Shown: positions 9,177 to 18,481, counted from the stretch's first letter. The stretch is DNA of 64,000 bases from Oceanomicrobium pacificus (GCF_009833495.1 NZ_WUWG01000001.1:1116001-1180000), one strand, 5' to 3'. Numbers and translations: made by a program. Notes: generated by a model not told the origin, from the sequence alone.

Positions 9177-9540
9177 CGGCCATCAGCTCCGACACGGTGT
9201 CAAGGATCTCGGCATTGGAGAAGGGCTTGGTCATGAAGCGCGAGGCACCCAGATCCTCCGCGGCGCTGCGGTCCCGCGCCTGTCCCTTCGCGGTCAGCAT
9301 CAGGACCGGCAGCCCTGCATGCGGCCCGCCTGCGCGCAGGTCGCGCAGGATATCGAAGCCCGAGCGGTTCGGCAGCATCACATCAAGGATGATGAGGTCG
9401 GGAGAGGATTTGCGGATCTGGTCGAGCGCCTGCGCCCCGTCATCAAGCGCGGCCACGTCGTAGCCCGCGCGATCCAGAATAAAACTCAGGGACTCCGCAA
9501 TATGAGGTTCGTCCTCGACAATCAAAATGCGCTTCCCCAA
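9169..9540 (-). CDS. Receiver-only response regulator
   Basis: A stand-alone CheY-like receiver of 123 aa with acidic pocket ED (9-10), phospho-acceptor Asp53 in LIILDVMLPN, switch Thr83 and Lys105 in MTKPF. No output domain follows, so it must act by phosphotransfer or protein contact. I place the start at TTG 9540 because AAGGGAG lies 8 bases upstream and the receiver fold begins directly after (LGKRILIVEDE); longer in-frame starts would add an unstructured tail. It leads the operon with the small membrane protein and SLC5 kinase. Confidence 0.88.
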   Translation of the reverse strand: MGKRILIVEDEPHIAESLSFILDRAGYDVAALDDGAQALDQIRKSSPDLIILDVMLPNRSGFDILRDLRAGGPHAGLPVLMLTAKGQARDRSAAEDLGASRFMTKPFSNAEILDTVSELMAGG

Positions 9541-9585
9541 CGCGGCAACTCCCTTAAGTCCTGCTCTGACGGCAGTGTGCCTTGA

Positions 9586-9614
9586 CTGTAACGGGATGCC
9601 GGAAATGGGGGCAA
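9586..9614 (-). promoter_or_regulatory. Putative sigma-70 promoter for the receiver/kinase operon
   Basis: On the minus strand TTGCCC and TTACAG are separated by 17 bases and lie about 45 bases upstream of the TTG start at 9540. A GC-rich hairpin (CCCGGGC/GCCCGGG) between this and the upstream regulator gene could end transcription from that gene. Prediction from pattern only. Confidence 0.35.
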
Positions 9615-9653
9615 GGCTTTTCGGCCGGCCCGGGCGGGGGCGCCCGGGGGCGA

Positions 9654-10988
9654 TCAAGCGGTGCGCGGGTCGAGCAGTTGCGGCTCGGCGCGGGCTGCGC
9701 AGTCGGCGCGCGGGCAGACCCGGCAGCCCGGTCCGACCGGATCGGGGGGCGGCCCGCCTGCACCGCTCCGGTCGCCCGCTTCCACCGCGCGCAGGAGCAT
9801 TGCGGCCTCCAGCACGGGCGGCCGGTCGAACCCCGGTGCCGCCAGATCGATCGTGGCTGCGAAACTGTCGAACGTCTGCCCCGAGGGCAGCGCGATGCGG
9901 CGGCGGAGCGCGCGTGCGGGCTGGGCGAGGCTCTGGAAGATCGGCAGGAGCGGGCAGGCATTGCCGTGCCGCGGCATCGCGAAACCCGCCACCGGACGGC
10001 GGTAGAGCGCATGGCCGGCCGCATTGACGATGAAGAGGCCGAAGGCCGGTGCGTCAATGCCCGGCCGGCGCAGCGTCGCGAGGCGCCGGAAGGTCGCATG
10101 GAGATCGGCGCCGAATGCGGTAGCGAGCGCGGCGGGGTCATAGTCCAGATCGGCGGCGGCTTCGGCGAACCGATCGAGCGGCATCGCGCGCGCATCCTTG
10201 AAATAGCGGTCGAGGACCCGGCCGACCGCCACCCGAACCTGGCTGTCCGGCCCGCCCGCGACCTCGTCAAGGAGCGCGGTGCGTGCCAGTATCCCGTCCC
10301 CACCGGCTTCCGCTGCGGCATCGAGCGTCGGGAAATGATGGTCCTGTCCGGACAGGAACCGGTCGATCTCCTCATCCGCGGTGACGGCATCGCTGCCTGT
10401 GTCGGCAGCGCGGTCGAAATAGGCGGTCAGCGATTGCGCGGCTTCCGAAAGGCGCACGCTCTCGGCATGGATGTTGGTGTGGAACCGGCTCTGCATCTCC
10501 TCGGGGATATCGTCCATCGTCTCCAGAATGTTGGAGGTGGAGCGGATCGCCGTGATGTTGGAGAGCATCAGGTGCAGGCTTTCCTGCAGGAACGGGTCGT
10601 GGGTCAGCCGGTCGGTGAGCGCGGCGATCGCCCGGTCCTGATCCCGGATGCGCCGCATCTGCGCCGACAGGGTGCGCGACCAGCCGGGAAACCGGCCAAT
10701 CATCTCCTCGATTCCGGCTTCCTCGGGTCCGTGCTCGGGCATCTGCGCGGCGATCTCGCGCAACTCGTTCACAAGCGCGCTTTCCGCCCCTTCGGCGAGT
10801 TGTGCGGGCGGCAGGTCGAGGGCACGCGCCACCGCCACCAGAACGCGGCCCGCGATTCCCCGCCGGTTATGTTCGATCAGGTTGAGATAGGAGGGCGAGA
10901 TGCCCGCAGCTTCGGCCAGCGCCGTCTGGGTCAGCCCGAGTGCCCGCCGCCGCTCCCTGATCCGCGTGCCTGCCAGCGATCGTCCCAT
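9654..10988 (-). CDS. XRE-family short-chain fatty acyl transcriptional regulator (ScfR/RamB-like)
   Basis: A 444-aa regulator with an N-terminal XRE helix-turn-helix (about residues 8-62, with LGLTQTALAEAAGISPSYLNLIE). A long middle section related to the IrrE/ImmA-like domain follows, then a C-terminal DUF2083-type region with a cysteine cluster (CRVCPRADC). This architecture defines the ScfR/RamB/PccR group, which controls acetate, propionate or acyl-CoA metabolism in actinobacteria and Rhodobacter. I use the Met at 10988; the open frame upstream is AT-rich regulatory DNA. It is divergent from the ABC importer/acs genes, the usual arrangement for a local regulator. Confidence 0.88.
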   Translation of the reverse strand: MGRSLAGTRIRERRRALGLTQTALAEAAGISPSYLNLIEHNRRGIAGRVLVAVARALDLPPAQLAEGAESALVNELREIAAQMPEHGPEEAGIEEMIGRFPGWSRTLSAQMRRIRDQDRAIAALTDRLTHDPFLQESLHLMLSNITAIRSTSNILETMDDIPEEMQSRFHTNIHAESVRLSEAAQSLTAYFDRAADTGSDAVTADEEIDRFLSGQDHHFPTLDAAAEAGGDGILARTALLDEVAGGPDSQVRVAVGRVLDRYFKDARAMPLDRFAEAAADLDYDPAALATAFGADLHATFRRLATLRRPGIDAPAFGLFIVNAAGHALYRRPVAGFAMPRHGNACPLLPIFQSLAQPARALRRRIALPSGQTFDSFAATIDLAAPGFDRPPVLEAAMLLRAVEAGDRSGAGGPPPDPVGPGCRVCPRADCAARAEPQLLDPRTA

Positions 10989-11005
10989 GAGCCGAACCCT
11001 TTCCA

Positions 11006-11108
11006 AATGCAGCGCTTTTTGCAGTGCGGTGAAAATTATTTTACAAAATTGCACTGCAACAATTTCAATCTTTTACAAAAAAATGCAGGAAAAGCAATAA
11101 TTTATTGC
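11006..11108. promoter_or_regulatory. Operator-like array between the ScfR-like regulator and the ABC importer
   Basis: This AT-rich island in GC-rich DNA contains a perfect 9-bp inverted repeat TTGCAGTGC (11019-11027) / GCACTGCAA (11051-11059). It also holds a 10-bp direct repeat TTTTACAAAA (11039-11048 and 11071-11080). Both pairs are offset by exactly 32 bp, about three helical turns. A third element, GCAATAA-T-TTATTGC (11094-11108), is a perfect palindrome. Further TGCAG cores occur at 11008 and 11084. RamB/PccR-type regulators are known to bind TTTGCAAA-like sites, and these cores are similar. A TTGACG at 11113-11118 is a candidate -35 for the importer operon. Confidence 0.6.
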
Positions 11109-11200
11109 TCGGTTGACGATTTCGGGTGAGCATGACCCTAGGGCAAATATGCCCACTCGCCCCTGTGGCGGGACAAAACGACACGAATGGGAGGAAATTC

Positions 11201-12544
11201 ATGTCAGACTTCAAACTCAGCCGTCGCGGTCTTCTGAAGACGGGCGCTGTCGCCGGTGCGGGCCTCGCCACGCCGATGTTCTTCACCAGCGCCGCACGCG
11301 CCTATACCAACGAGCCGACCGGAAGCACCGTGACGCTGGGCTTCAACGTGCCCCAGTCCGGCCCCTATGCAGACGAGGGCGCGGACGAGCTTCGTGCCTA
11401 CCAGCTGGCCGTCAAGCACCTGAACGGTGAAGGCGACGGCGGGATGATGAACACCTTCTCCTCGAAAGAGCTGAAGGGGAACGGCATCCTGGGCAAGAAG
11501 GTCGAATATGTGACCGGCGACACCCAGACCAAATCGGACGCGGCCCGTGCCTCGGCCAAATCGATGATCGAGAAGGACGGCGCGGTGATGATCACCGGCG
11601 GCTCCTCTTCGGGTGTGGCGATCGCCGTGCAGGGCCTCTGCCAGGAAGCGGGCGTCATCTTCATGGCGGGTCTGACCCACTCCAACGACACGACCGGCAA
11701 GGACAAGAAGGCGAACGGCTTCCGTCACTTCTTCAACGGCTACATGTCGGGTGCGGCGCTCGCGCCGGTGCTGGCCAACCGCTATGGCACCGACCGCAAG
11801 GCCTATCACCTGACCGCGGACTATACCTGGGGCTGGACGCAGCAGGAATCCATCGCCGCCGCCACCGAGGCGCTCGGCTGGGAGACCGTCAACAACGTGC
11901 TGACGCCCCTGACCGCGACGGACTTCTCGTCCTACATCGCGCCGGTCCTCAACTCGGGCGCCGACGTGCTCGTGCTGAACCACTATGGCGGCAACATGGT
12001 CAACTCGCTGACCAACGCCGTCCAGTTCGGCCTGAAGGACAAGCAGGTCAACGGCAAGAACTTCGAGATCGTCGTGCCGCTCTACTCGCGCCTGATGGCC
12101 CGCGGTGCCGGCGAGAACGTGAAGGGGATCCTCGGGTCCACCAACTGGCACTGGTCGCTGCAGGATGAAGGCTCGCAGGCTTTCGTCAAATCCTTCGGCC
12201 AGGAATACGGCTTCCCGCCGAGCCAGGCGGCCCACACGGTCTATTGCCAGACCCTGCTCTATGCCGATGCCTGCGAGCGTGCCGGCACCTTCAACCCCTG
12301 CGGGGTTGCGGAAGCTCTCGAAGGCTTCGACTTCGACGGGCTGGGCAACGGTCCGACCCATTACCGTGCCGAAGACCACCAGTGCTTCAAAGACGTGCTG
12401 GTCGTGCAGGGTAAGGAAAACCCGACCTCCGAATTCGACCTTCTCGAGGTCGTCGAGGTCACGCCGCGGGCACAGGTCGAGTATGCACCCGACCATCCGA
12501 TGTTCGCAGGCGGCGCGCTGGGCGAGTGTAACCCCGGCGCCTAA
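11201..12544 (+). CDS. ABC transporter substrate-binding protein (HAAT/Liv type), Tat-exported
   Basis: A 447-aa periplasmic binding protein of the branched-chain amino acid/amide (HAAT) type. It begins with a twin-arginine signal (SRRGLLKTG at residues 7-15, AxA-type cleavage near 39). The peripla_BP_6 fold is recognisable in TVTLGFNVPQSGPYADEG and ITGGSSSGVAIAV. Start chosen at ATG 11201, preceded 5 bases upstream by GGGAGGAA. Substrate is not readable from the sequence. Its position between an acyl-responsive regulator and acetyl-CoA synthetase suggests a short-chain carboxylate or a compound degraded to acetate. Confidence 0.88.
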   Translation: MSDFKLSRRGLLKTGAVAGAGLATPMFFTSAARAYTNEPTGSTVTLGFNVPQSGPYADEGADELRAYQLAVKHLNGEGDGGMMNTFSSKELKGNGILGKKVEYVTGDTQTKSDAARASAKSMIEKDGAVMITGGSSSGVAIAVQGLCQEAGVIFMAGLTHSNDTTGKDKKANGFRHFFNGYMSGAALAPVLANRYGTDRKAYHLTADYTWGWTQQESIAAATEALGWETVNNVLTPLTATDFSSYIAPVLNSGADVLVLNHYGGNMVNSLTNAVQFGLKDKQVNGKNFEIVVPLYSRLMARGAGENVKGILGSTNWHWSLQDEGSQAFVKSFGQEYGFPPSQAAHTVYCQTLLYADACERAGTFNPCGVAEALEGFDFDGLGNGPTHYRAEDHQCFKDVLVVQGKENPTSEFDLLEVVEVTPRAQVEYAPDHPMFAGGALGECNPGA

Positions 12545-12567
12545 GATTCCCCCTCGGGAACTAACTT

Positions 12568-12600
12568 CCGGCCGCGCCTGAGCGTGCGGCCGGCTTTTCC
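12568..12600 (+). terminator. Attenuating hairpin between binding protein and permease genes
   Basis: CCGGCCGCGC and GTGCGGCCGG form a 10-bp stem (one G:U) with a CTGA loop, followed by CTTTTCC. Located in a 98-bp gap inside an otherwise tight operon, it probably reduces read-through so that the binding protein is made in excess over the membrane parts. Confidence 0.55.
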
Positions 12601-12642
12601 CGCAAGGTGCGGGACAGGACTTAAAACAGGGCGGGACGAACG

Positions 12643-13671
12643 ATGGACGCCATCCTCTTGCAAATTCTGAACGGGCTGGACAAGGGCAGCGCCTATGCGC
12701 TGATCGCTCTTGGTCTGACCCTGATCTTCGGCACGCTCGGTGTCGTCAACTTCGCCCACGGGGCGCTCTTCATGATCGGGGCCTTCTGTGCCGTGGTTCT
12801 GCAGAAGATCCTGACGCTGCAAAAGGTGGTGCTCGACAATGAGAACCTGACCGCCTGGGGCACGCCGTCGGAGATCAAGACGCCCTATGCCGAGATCTGG
12901 TTCGGCGATTTCGGCGCGAAACTGATCGACTATTCGGTGCCGGTCTCGATCCTTCTCGCGATCCCGGTCATGCTGATCGTGGGCTTCACGATGGAGCGCG
13001 GCCTGATCAAGCATTTCTACAAGCGGCCGCATGCCGACCAGATCCTCGTGACATTCGGTCTGGCCATCGTCCTGCAGGAGATCGTGAAAGCCTTTTTCGG
13101 CGCCAACCCGATCCCGCAGCCGGCGCCCGAAGCGCTGCGCAGCTCCGTCGATATCGGTGTTATGCTGGGCTTTGCGGAGAATGCGATCATCTATCCGGTC
13201 TGGCGCCTGATCTATTTCGTCTTTGCCGCCCTCATCATCGGCGCGGTCTTCGCCTTCCTGCAGTTCACCACCTTCGGGATGGTGGTGCGGGCCGGCATGG
13301 CCGACCGCGAGACGGTCGGGCTGCTCGGCATCAACATCGACCGCCGCTTCACGCTGATGTTCGGCCTCGCCGCCGCCGTGACCGGGGTCGCGGGCGTCAT
13401 GTACACGCCGATCCTGCCGCCCAACTACCATATGGGCATGGATTTCCTTGTGCTTTGCTTCGTGGTCGTCGTGGTCGGCGGCATGGGCTCGCTGCCCGGC
13501 GCCGTGGCCGCGGGCTTCCTGCTCGGCATTCTCGAAAGCTTTGCATCCATGAACGAAATCAAGTCGATCCTTCCGGGCATCGACCAGATCATCATCTACC
13601 TTGTCGCGGTGGTCATTCTGCTGACCCGGCCGCGTGGCCTTCTGGGCCGCAAGGGCGTGATGGAGGAATAA
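12643..13671 (+). CDS. ABC transporter permease, LivH type
   Basis: First membrane subunit of the HAAT-type importer, 342 aa with about eight hydrophobic helices. The N-terminal GLDKGSAYALIALGLTLIFGTLGVVNFAHGA is the LivH signature (split here by helices 1-2), and the EAA-like loop is TFGMVVRAGMADRETVGLLGI. Compared with LivH it carries a long loop of about 50 residues after helix 2 (QKVVLDNENLTAWG...), probably periplasmic. It follows the attenuator and lies 3 bases before the second permease. Confidence 0.9.
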   Translation: MDAILLQILNGLDKGSAYALIALGLTLIFGTLGVVNFAHGALFMIGAFCAVVLQKILTLQKVVLDNENLTAWGTPSEIKTPYAEIWFGDFGAKLIDYSVPVSILLAIPVMLIVGFTMERGLIKHFYKRPHADQILVTFGLAIVLQEIVKAFFGANPIPQPAPEALRSSVDIGVMLGFAENAIIYPVWRLIYFVFAALIIGAVFAFLQFTTFGMVVRAGMADRETVGLLGINIDRRFTLMFGLAAAVTGVAGVMYTPILPPNYHMGMDFLVLCFVVVVVGGMGSLPGAVAAGFLLGILESFASMNEIKSILPGIDQIIIYLVAVVILLTRPRGLLGRKGVMEE

Positions 13672-13674
13672 CCG

Positions 13675-14868
13675 ATGACCAACGCAATCTTCCCGTCAAA
13701 GGCCAATGACCGGCTCCTGATGATCTTCTTCATCATCGTGGTGCTGGCCGGACCGATCATCCTGGCGCCGTTCGGCGCCGGCTATCCCGACCTTCTGCAG
13801 CGTTTCGCGATCTTCGGGATCTTCGCCATCGGGTTCAACATCCTCTTCGGGCTGACCGGCTACCTGTCCTTCGGACATGCCGCTTTCCTCGGTGTCGGGT
13901 CCTACTCGGCGGTCTGGATGCTGAAACTCCTGTCGATGAACGTCATTCCGGCGATCATCCTCGGTGTGGTGATCTCGGGCCTCTTTGCACTCGTGATCGG
14001 ATATGTCTCGCTGCGGCGTTCGGGGATCTACTTCTCGATCCTGACGCTCGCCTTCGCGCAGATGAGCTACAACCTCGCCTATTCGGTCTTCACGCCGATC
14101 ACCAACGGCGAGACCGGCCTGCAGATCCTGCTCGACGATCCGCGCGTCCTCGACGGCGGGACCAAGCCGGGCGAGCTGCCGCTGACCAACCTTTTCGGCA
14201 TCCCGATGAATGCGACCCAGAAGGTCGAGTTCCTGGGCATGACGCTGCAGTTCAACTTCGGCTTCTACTTCTGCGCGGTGATCCTGATCCTCGCCTTCTA
14301 CCTGTCGCTGCGCATCTTCCGGTCGCCGTTCGGCCTGATGCTGCGGGCGGTGAAGACGAACCAGAACCGCCTGAACTATACCGGCGTCAACACGCGCCCC
14401 TACACGCTCGCGGCCTTCGTGATCTCGGGCATGTATGCCGGTCTGGCCGGATCGCTCCTGGCCTCGATGGACCCGCTGGCAGGCGCCGAGCGCATGCAGT
14501 GGACGGCTTCGGGCGAGGTCGTGCTGATGGTGATCCTCGGCGGTGCGGGCACGTTGCTCGGCCCGGTACTGGGCGCCGGTTTCATCAAGTATTTCGAGAA
14601 CATCTTCTCGAAGATCAACGACAATGTCCTGCACAGCTGGTTCGCCTTCATGCCCGACGGGCTGGAGAATGTGATGGTCACGCTCGTCCACCCGTTCGTC
14701 GGCAAGGGCTGGCACCTGACGCTCGGCCTGCTCTTCATGGCCATCGTCATCTTCCTGCCGGGCGGCCTGATGGAAGGGTTCAACCGGATCTGGCGGAAAA
14801 TCACCAGCAAACGAGAGACAGCCACGTCCGACACCTCGTCCGACGCGGCGTCGACACCGGCAGAATAA
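13675..14868 (+). CDS. ABC transporter permease, LivM type
   Basis: Second membrane subunit, 397 aa with about ten helices. The LivM signature [22 protein letters not shown] lies near residues 60-80, and the cytoplasmic coupling loop is [26 protein letters not shown] roughly 60-residue insertion around [16 protein letters not shown] and a charged Thr/Ser-rich tail (about 20 residues) distinguish it from classical LivM. It is spaced 3 bases from the LivH-type gene and 11 from the first ATPase, so clearly one operon. Confidence 0.9.
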   Translation: MTNAIFPSKANDRLLMIFFIIVVLAGPIILAPFGAGYPDLLQRFAIFGIFAIGFNILFGLTGYLSFGHAAFLGVGSYSAVWMLKLLSMNVIPAIILGVVISGLFALVIGYVSLRRSGIYFSILTLAFAQMSYNLAYSVFTPITNGETGLQILLDDPRVLDGGTKPGELPLTNLFGIPMNATQKVEFLGMTLQFNFGFYFCAVILILAFYLSLRIFRSPFGLMLRAVKTNQNRLNYTGVNTRPYTLAAFVISGMYAGLAGSLLASMDPLAGAERMQWTASGEVVLMVILGGAGTLLGPVLGAGFIKYFENIFSKINDNVLHSWFAFMPDGLENVMVTLVHPFVGKGWHLTLGLLFMAIVIFLPGGLMEGFNRIWRKITSKRETATSDTSSDAASTPAE

Positions 14869-14879
14869 GGAGCTGACGG

Positions 14880-15638
14880 ATGGGTATTCTTGAAGTCCAG
14901 AACGTCAACAAGCGCTTCGGCGGCCTGCAGGCGCTCGACAATGTGAACCTCGATGTCGAAGAGGGCTCGATCCACGCGATCATCGGCCCGAACGGTGCCG
15001 GCAAATCGACCCTGCTCAACTGTTTCGTTGGGCGGCTCGTGCCGGACACGGGCACGGTGATGTTCAACGGCAATTCCCTGCTCGGGATCAAGCCGCACGA
15101 GATCAACCAGCTCGGCGTCAGCCGCGTGTTCCAGACGCCGGAGATCTTCACCGATCTGTCGGTGCTGGAAAATGTGATGATCGCGACCTTCGCGCACCGC
15201 GACGGGGCGTTCAAACTGAACGCCATCGATCCGGTCCGCAAGGAAGTGGATATTCGCGACCATGCGGAGGCCACGCTTCTCGATGTCGGCCTGCAGGACA
15301 AGCGCAACATGGTCGCAAGCTCCATGTCGCGCGGGGACAAGCGGCGGCTCGAAATGGCCATGTGCCTGTCACAGGATCCCAAGCTGCTGCTGCTCGACGA
15401 GCCGACTGCGGGCATGGCGCGTGCCGACACGAACCGGACGATCGACCTGCTGAAGGAACTGGCCGAGAAGCGCAAGCTGACCAAGGTCATCATCGAACAT
15501 GACATGCATGTCGTCTTCTCGCTGGCGCAGAAGATCTCGGTCCTCGCACAGGGGCACGTGATCGTCGAAGACACGCCGGAAAACATCAAGGGCCATCCGA
15601 AGGTCCGCGAAGCCTATCTTGGGGAGGCCCAGGTATGA
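14880..15638 (+). CDS. ABC transporter ATP-binding protein, LivG type
   Basis: Nucleotide-binding subunit, 252 aa. Walker A GPNGAGKST at about residues 36-44, Walker B LLLLDEPTAG, and H-loop EHDMHVVF. The ABC signature is the divergent MSRGDKRRLE, a Liv-type variant of LSYGDQRRLE. The stop overlaps the next ATPase start (ATGA), implying coupled synthesis of the two ATPases. Confidence 0.92.
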   Translation: MGILEVQNVNKRFGGLQALDNVNLDVEEGSIHAIIGPNGAGKSTLLNCFVGRLVPDTGTVMFNGNSLLGIKPHEINQLGVSRVFQTPEIFTDLSVLENVMIATFAHRDGAFKLNAIDPVRKEVDIRDHAEATLLDVGLQDKRNMVASSMSRGDKRRLEMAMCLSQDPKLLLLDEPTAGMARADTNRTIDLLKELAEKRKLTKVIIEHDMHVVFSLAQKISVLAQGHVIVEDTPENIKGHPKVREAYLGEAQV

Positions 15639-16399
15639 CCCTGACCGACGCCGATTACACTTCCGCCAACACCCAGCACCTGCCGCGTCAGGAACCCGCC
15701 TATTTTCAGGCCTATGACCTGCATGCCTATTACGGCGAGAGCTACATCGTGCAGGGCGTGACCTTCAACATCCACGAGGGCGAGATCCTTGCGCTTCTGG
15801 GACGCAACGGCGCGGGCAAGACCTCGACCCTGCGGACCATCGCACGCACCGACGATCCGGAACTGCGCCACGGCGAGATCTGGCTCGACCACAAGCCGGT
15901 GCACGAGATGACCTCCTATCAGGCGGCGGGCAACGGGATCGCGCTGGTGCCGGAGGACCGGCGGATCATCCCCGGCCTGACGGTGGAGGAAAATCTCGAA
16001 CTGGCGCAGATCGCCCCGCCGCACGGCTGGAGCATCGAGCGGATTTACGAGCTCTTCCCGCGCCTGGGCGAGCGCCGCAAGCAGGAAGGCGTGACGCTCT
16101 CGGGCGGCGAACAGCAGATGCTGGCCATCGGCCGGGCGCTGGCGCGCGACATCAAGCTCCTGCTGCTCGACGAACCCTATGAGGGGCTGGCGCCTGTCAT
16201 CGTGCAGGAGATCGAGCGTACACTGTCCGAGATCAAGGCGCTCGGCATCACCACGATCATCGTGGAACAGAATGCCATTGCCGCGCTGAAACTCGCGGAC
16301 CGGGCGATCATCCTCGATATGGGGCAGGTCGTGTTCGACGGCACCGCGCAAGAGGTGCTCGACAATGCCGAGCTGCGCGAGGAATATCTCGCCATCTGA
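15635..16399 (+). CDS. ABC transporter ATP-binding protein, LivF type
   Basis: Second nucleotide-binding subunit, 254 aa. Walker A GRNGAGKTST, signature LSGGEQQMLAIGRAL, Walker B LLLLDEPYEGLAP and H-loop EQN (IIVEQNAIAAL), as in LivF-type subunits. An N-terminal extension of about 25 residues precedes the ATPase fold. It ends 105 bases before acetyl-CoA synthetase. Confidence 0.92.
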   Translation: MTLTDADYTSANTQHLPRQEPAYFQAYDLHAYYGESYIVQGVTFNIHEGEILALLGRNGAGKTSTLRTIARTDDPELRHGEIWLDHKPVHEMTSYQAAGNGIALVPEDRRIIPGLTVEENLELAQIAPPHGWSIERIYELFPRLGERRKQEGVTLSGGEQQMLAIGRALARDIKLLLLDEPYEGLAPVIVQEIERTLSEIKALGITTIIVEQNAIAALKLADRAIILDMGQVVFDGTAQEVLDNAELREEYLAI

Positions 16400-16409
16400 C
16401 CAGATCCCT

Positions 16410-16434
16410 TCCGGCGGGCCATGCGCCTGCCGGA
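16410..16434 (+). terminator. Hairpin between importer and acs
   Basis: TCCGGCGGG and CCTGCCGGA can form a 9-bp stem (one G:U) 10 bases after the last ATPase gene. There is no T-run, so partial attenuation or an mRNA processing site is more likely than full termination. Confidence 0.35.
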
Positions 16435-16504
16435 CGGACACCGCGCGCCGCGGCCCCGCTGGCGCCGACCACATGCACACAAACTCTCGAACCGAGGGCC
16501 CAAC

Positions 16505-18454
16505 ATGACCGACACGATCTACCCACCTTCCGCCGAACTGGCGGCCAATGCCCATGCCGACAAGGCAAAATACGATGCGATGTATGCAGCATCCGTCGCC
16601 GACCCCGAAGCCTTCTGGGCCGAAGAAGGCAAGCGCATCGACTGGATCAAGCCCTACAGCATCGTCAAAAATGTCAGCTACGCCTATCCGGACGTGTCCA
16701 TCAAATGGTTCGAGGATGGCGAACTGAACGTGGCCGCCAACTGCATCGACCGGCATCTGGAAACGCGCGGCGACCAGACGGCGATCATCTGGGAGCCGGA
16801 CAATCCGGAGGATGAGGCGCTCCACATCAGCTACCGTGAGTTGCATGACAAGGTCTGCCGCTTCGCCAATGTCCTCAAATCGCAGGGTGTCGTGGCCGGC
16901 GACCGTGTGGTGATCTACCTGCCGATGATCCCCGAAGCGGCCTATGCGATGCTTGCCTGTGCGCGGATCGGTGCCGTGCATTCCATCGTCTTTGCCGGCT
17001 TCTCGCCCGATGCGCTCGCCAACCGCGTGAACGATTGCGGCGCCAAGGTCGTCATCACCGCCGACGAAGCGCCGCGCGGTGGTCGCAAGACGCCGCTCAA
17101 GTCCAATGCCGACGCGGCGCTTCTGCATTGTTCGGACAAGGTGCGCTGCCTTGTCGTGAAACATACAGGCGGCCAGACCACCTGGATCGAGGATCGCGAC
17201 GTGGACGTGAAGGCGCTGATGGAGCATGTCAGCCCCGACTGCCCGCCGCGCGCCGTGAAGGCCGAGGACCCGCTTTTCATCCTCTACACGTCGGGCTCGA
17301 CCGGCAAACCCAAGGGCGTCGTGCACACGTCGGGCGGCTATCTCGTCTATGCGGCGATGACCCACCAGTACACGTTCGACTATCACGAGGGCGATATCTT
17401 CTGGTGCACCGCCGATGTAGGCTGGGTGACGGGCCACAGCTATATCGTCTACGGGCCGCTCGCCAATGGCGCCACGACGTTGATGTTCGAAGGCGTGCCG
17501 ACCTATCCGGACGCGTCGCGCTTCTGGCAGGTCTGCGAAAAGCACAAGGTCAACCAGTTCTACACCGCGCCGACCGCCATTCGCGCGCTGATGGGGCAGG
17601 GCAACGAGTTCGTCGAGAAATGCGACCTCAGCTCGATCCGGATCCTCGGGACGGTGGGCGAGCCGATCAACCCCGAAGCCTGGAACTGGTACAATGACGT
17701 TGTCGGCAAGGGCAATTGCCCGATCGTCGATACATGGTGGCAGACCGAAACAGGCGGCCACCTTCTGACCCCGCTTCCGGGCGCGACGGCCACCAAGCCC
17801 GGATCGGCCACGCTGCCCTTCTTCGGCGTGGAACCGGTCATCCTCGACCCGCAAACCGGTGCCGAGATCACCGAGACGGAGGCCGAGGGCGTGCTGTGCC
17901 TGAAGGACAGCTGGCCGGGGCAGATGCGCACCGTCTATGGCGACCATGAGCGGTTCGTGAAGACCTATTTTTCGGACTACAAGGGCTATTATTTCTCCGG
18001 CGACGGCTGCCGCCGCGACGCGGACGGCTATTACTGGATCACCGGTCGCGTGGACGACGTGATCAACGTCTCGGGCCATCGGATGGGCACGGCCGAAGTC
18101 GAAAGCGCGCTCGTGGCCCATGCCCAGGTGGCCGAGGCCGCCGTGGTCGGCTACCCGCATGATATCAAGGGGCAGGGCATCTATGCCTATGTCACGCTGA
18201 TGAACGGGGTGGAACCTACCGACGAGTTGCGCAGCGAGCTGGAAAAATGGGTCCGCACCGAAATCGGCCCCATCGCCAAGCCCGACCTGATTCAGTGGGC
18301 ACCGGGCCTGCCGAAGACGCGGTCGGGCAAGATCATGCGCCGCATCCTGCGCAAGATCGCGGAAAACGACTATGGGGCGCTTGGCGACACTTCGACACTG
18401 GCCGAACCGGCCGTGGTCGACGATCTGATCGAGAACCGGATGAACCGCGGCTGA
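16505..18454 (+). CDS. acsA: Acetyl-CoA synthetase (acetate-CoA ligase, AMP-forming)
   Basis: Activates acetate to acetyl-CoA through acetyl-AMP. The 649-aa length is standard for Acs. It shows the AMP-binding P-loop [18 protein letters not shown] near residue 260, the WWQTETGG motif, and the C-terminal [10 protein letters not shown], whose lysine (about 609) is the acetylation site used to switch off Acs in other bacteria. ATG 16505 was chosen by family length; the frame is open upstream but lacks homology. Its place after the ABC importer and near the SLC5 kinase and ScfR-like regulator argues for acetate or a similar substrate as the common theme. Confidence 0.97.
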   Translation: MTDTIYPPSAELAANAHADKAKYDAMYAASVADPEAFWAEEGKRIDWIKPYSIVKNVSYAYPDVSIKWFEDGELNVAANCIDRHLETRGDQTAIIWEPDNPEDEALHISYRELHDKVCRFANVLKSQGVVAGDRVVIYLPMIPEAAYAMLACARIGAVHSIVFAGFSPDALANRVNDCGAKVVITADEAPRGGRKTPLKSNADAALLHCSDKVRCLVVKHTGGQTTWIEDRDVDVKALMEHVSPDCPPRAVKAEDPLFILYTSGSTGKPKGVVHTSGGYLVYAAMTHQYTFDYHEGDIFWCTADVGWVTGHSYIVYGPLANGATTLMFEGVPTYPDASRFWQVCEKHKVNQFYTAPTAIRALMGQGNEFVEKCDLSSIRILGTVGEPINPEAWNWYNDVVGKGNCPIVDTWWQTETGGHLLTPLPGATATKPGSATLPFFGVEPVILDPQTGAEITETEAEGVLCLKDSWPGQMRTVYGDHERFVKTYFSDYKGYYFSGDGCRRDADGYYWITGRVDDVINVSGHRMGTAEVESALVAHAQVAEAAVVGYPHDIKGQGIYAYVTLMNGVEPTDELRSELEKWVRTEIGPIAKPDLIQWAPGLPKTRSGKIMRRILRKIAENDYGALGDTSTLAEPAVVDDLIENRMNRG

Positions 18455-18481
18455 CACGCCTTCATCCATCCGTGAGACCCG

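Noticed and set aside
10989-11054. N-terminal extension of the ScfR-like regulator from an upstream in-frame Met
   Set aside because: The added 22 residues come from AT-rich operator DNA, and the helix-turn-helix family begins at MGRSLAGTRIRERR.
15614-18469. A 951-codon open frame on the minus strand across the ATPase and acs genes
   Set aside because: It is a GC-driven shadow: composition is Arg/His/Asp-rich without domains, and the opposite strand carries acs with complete motifs.
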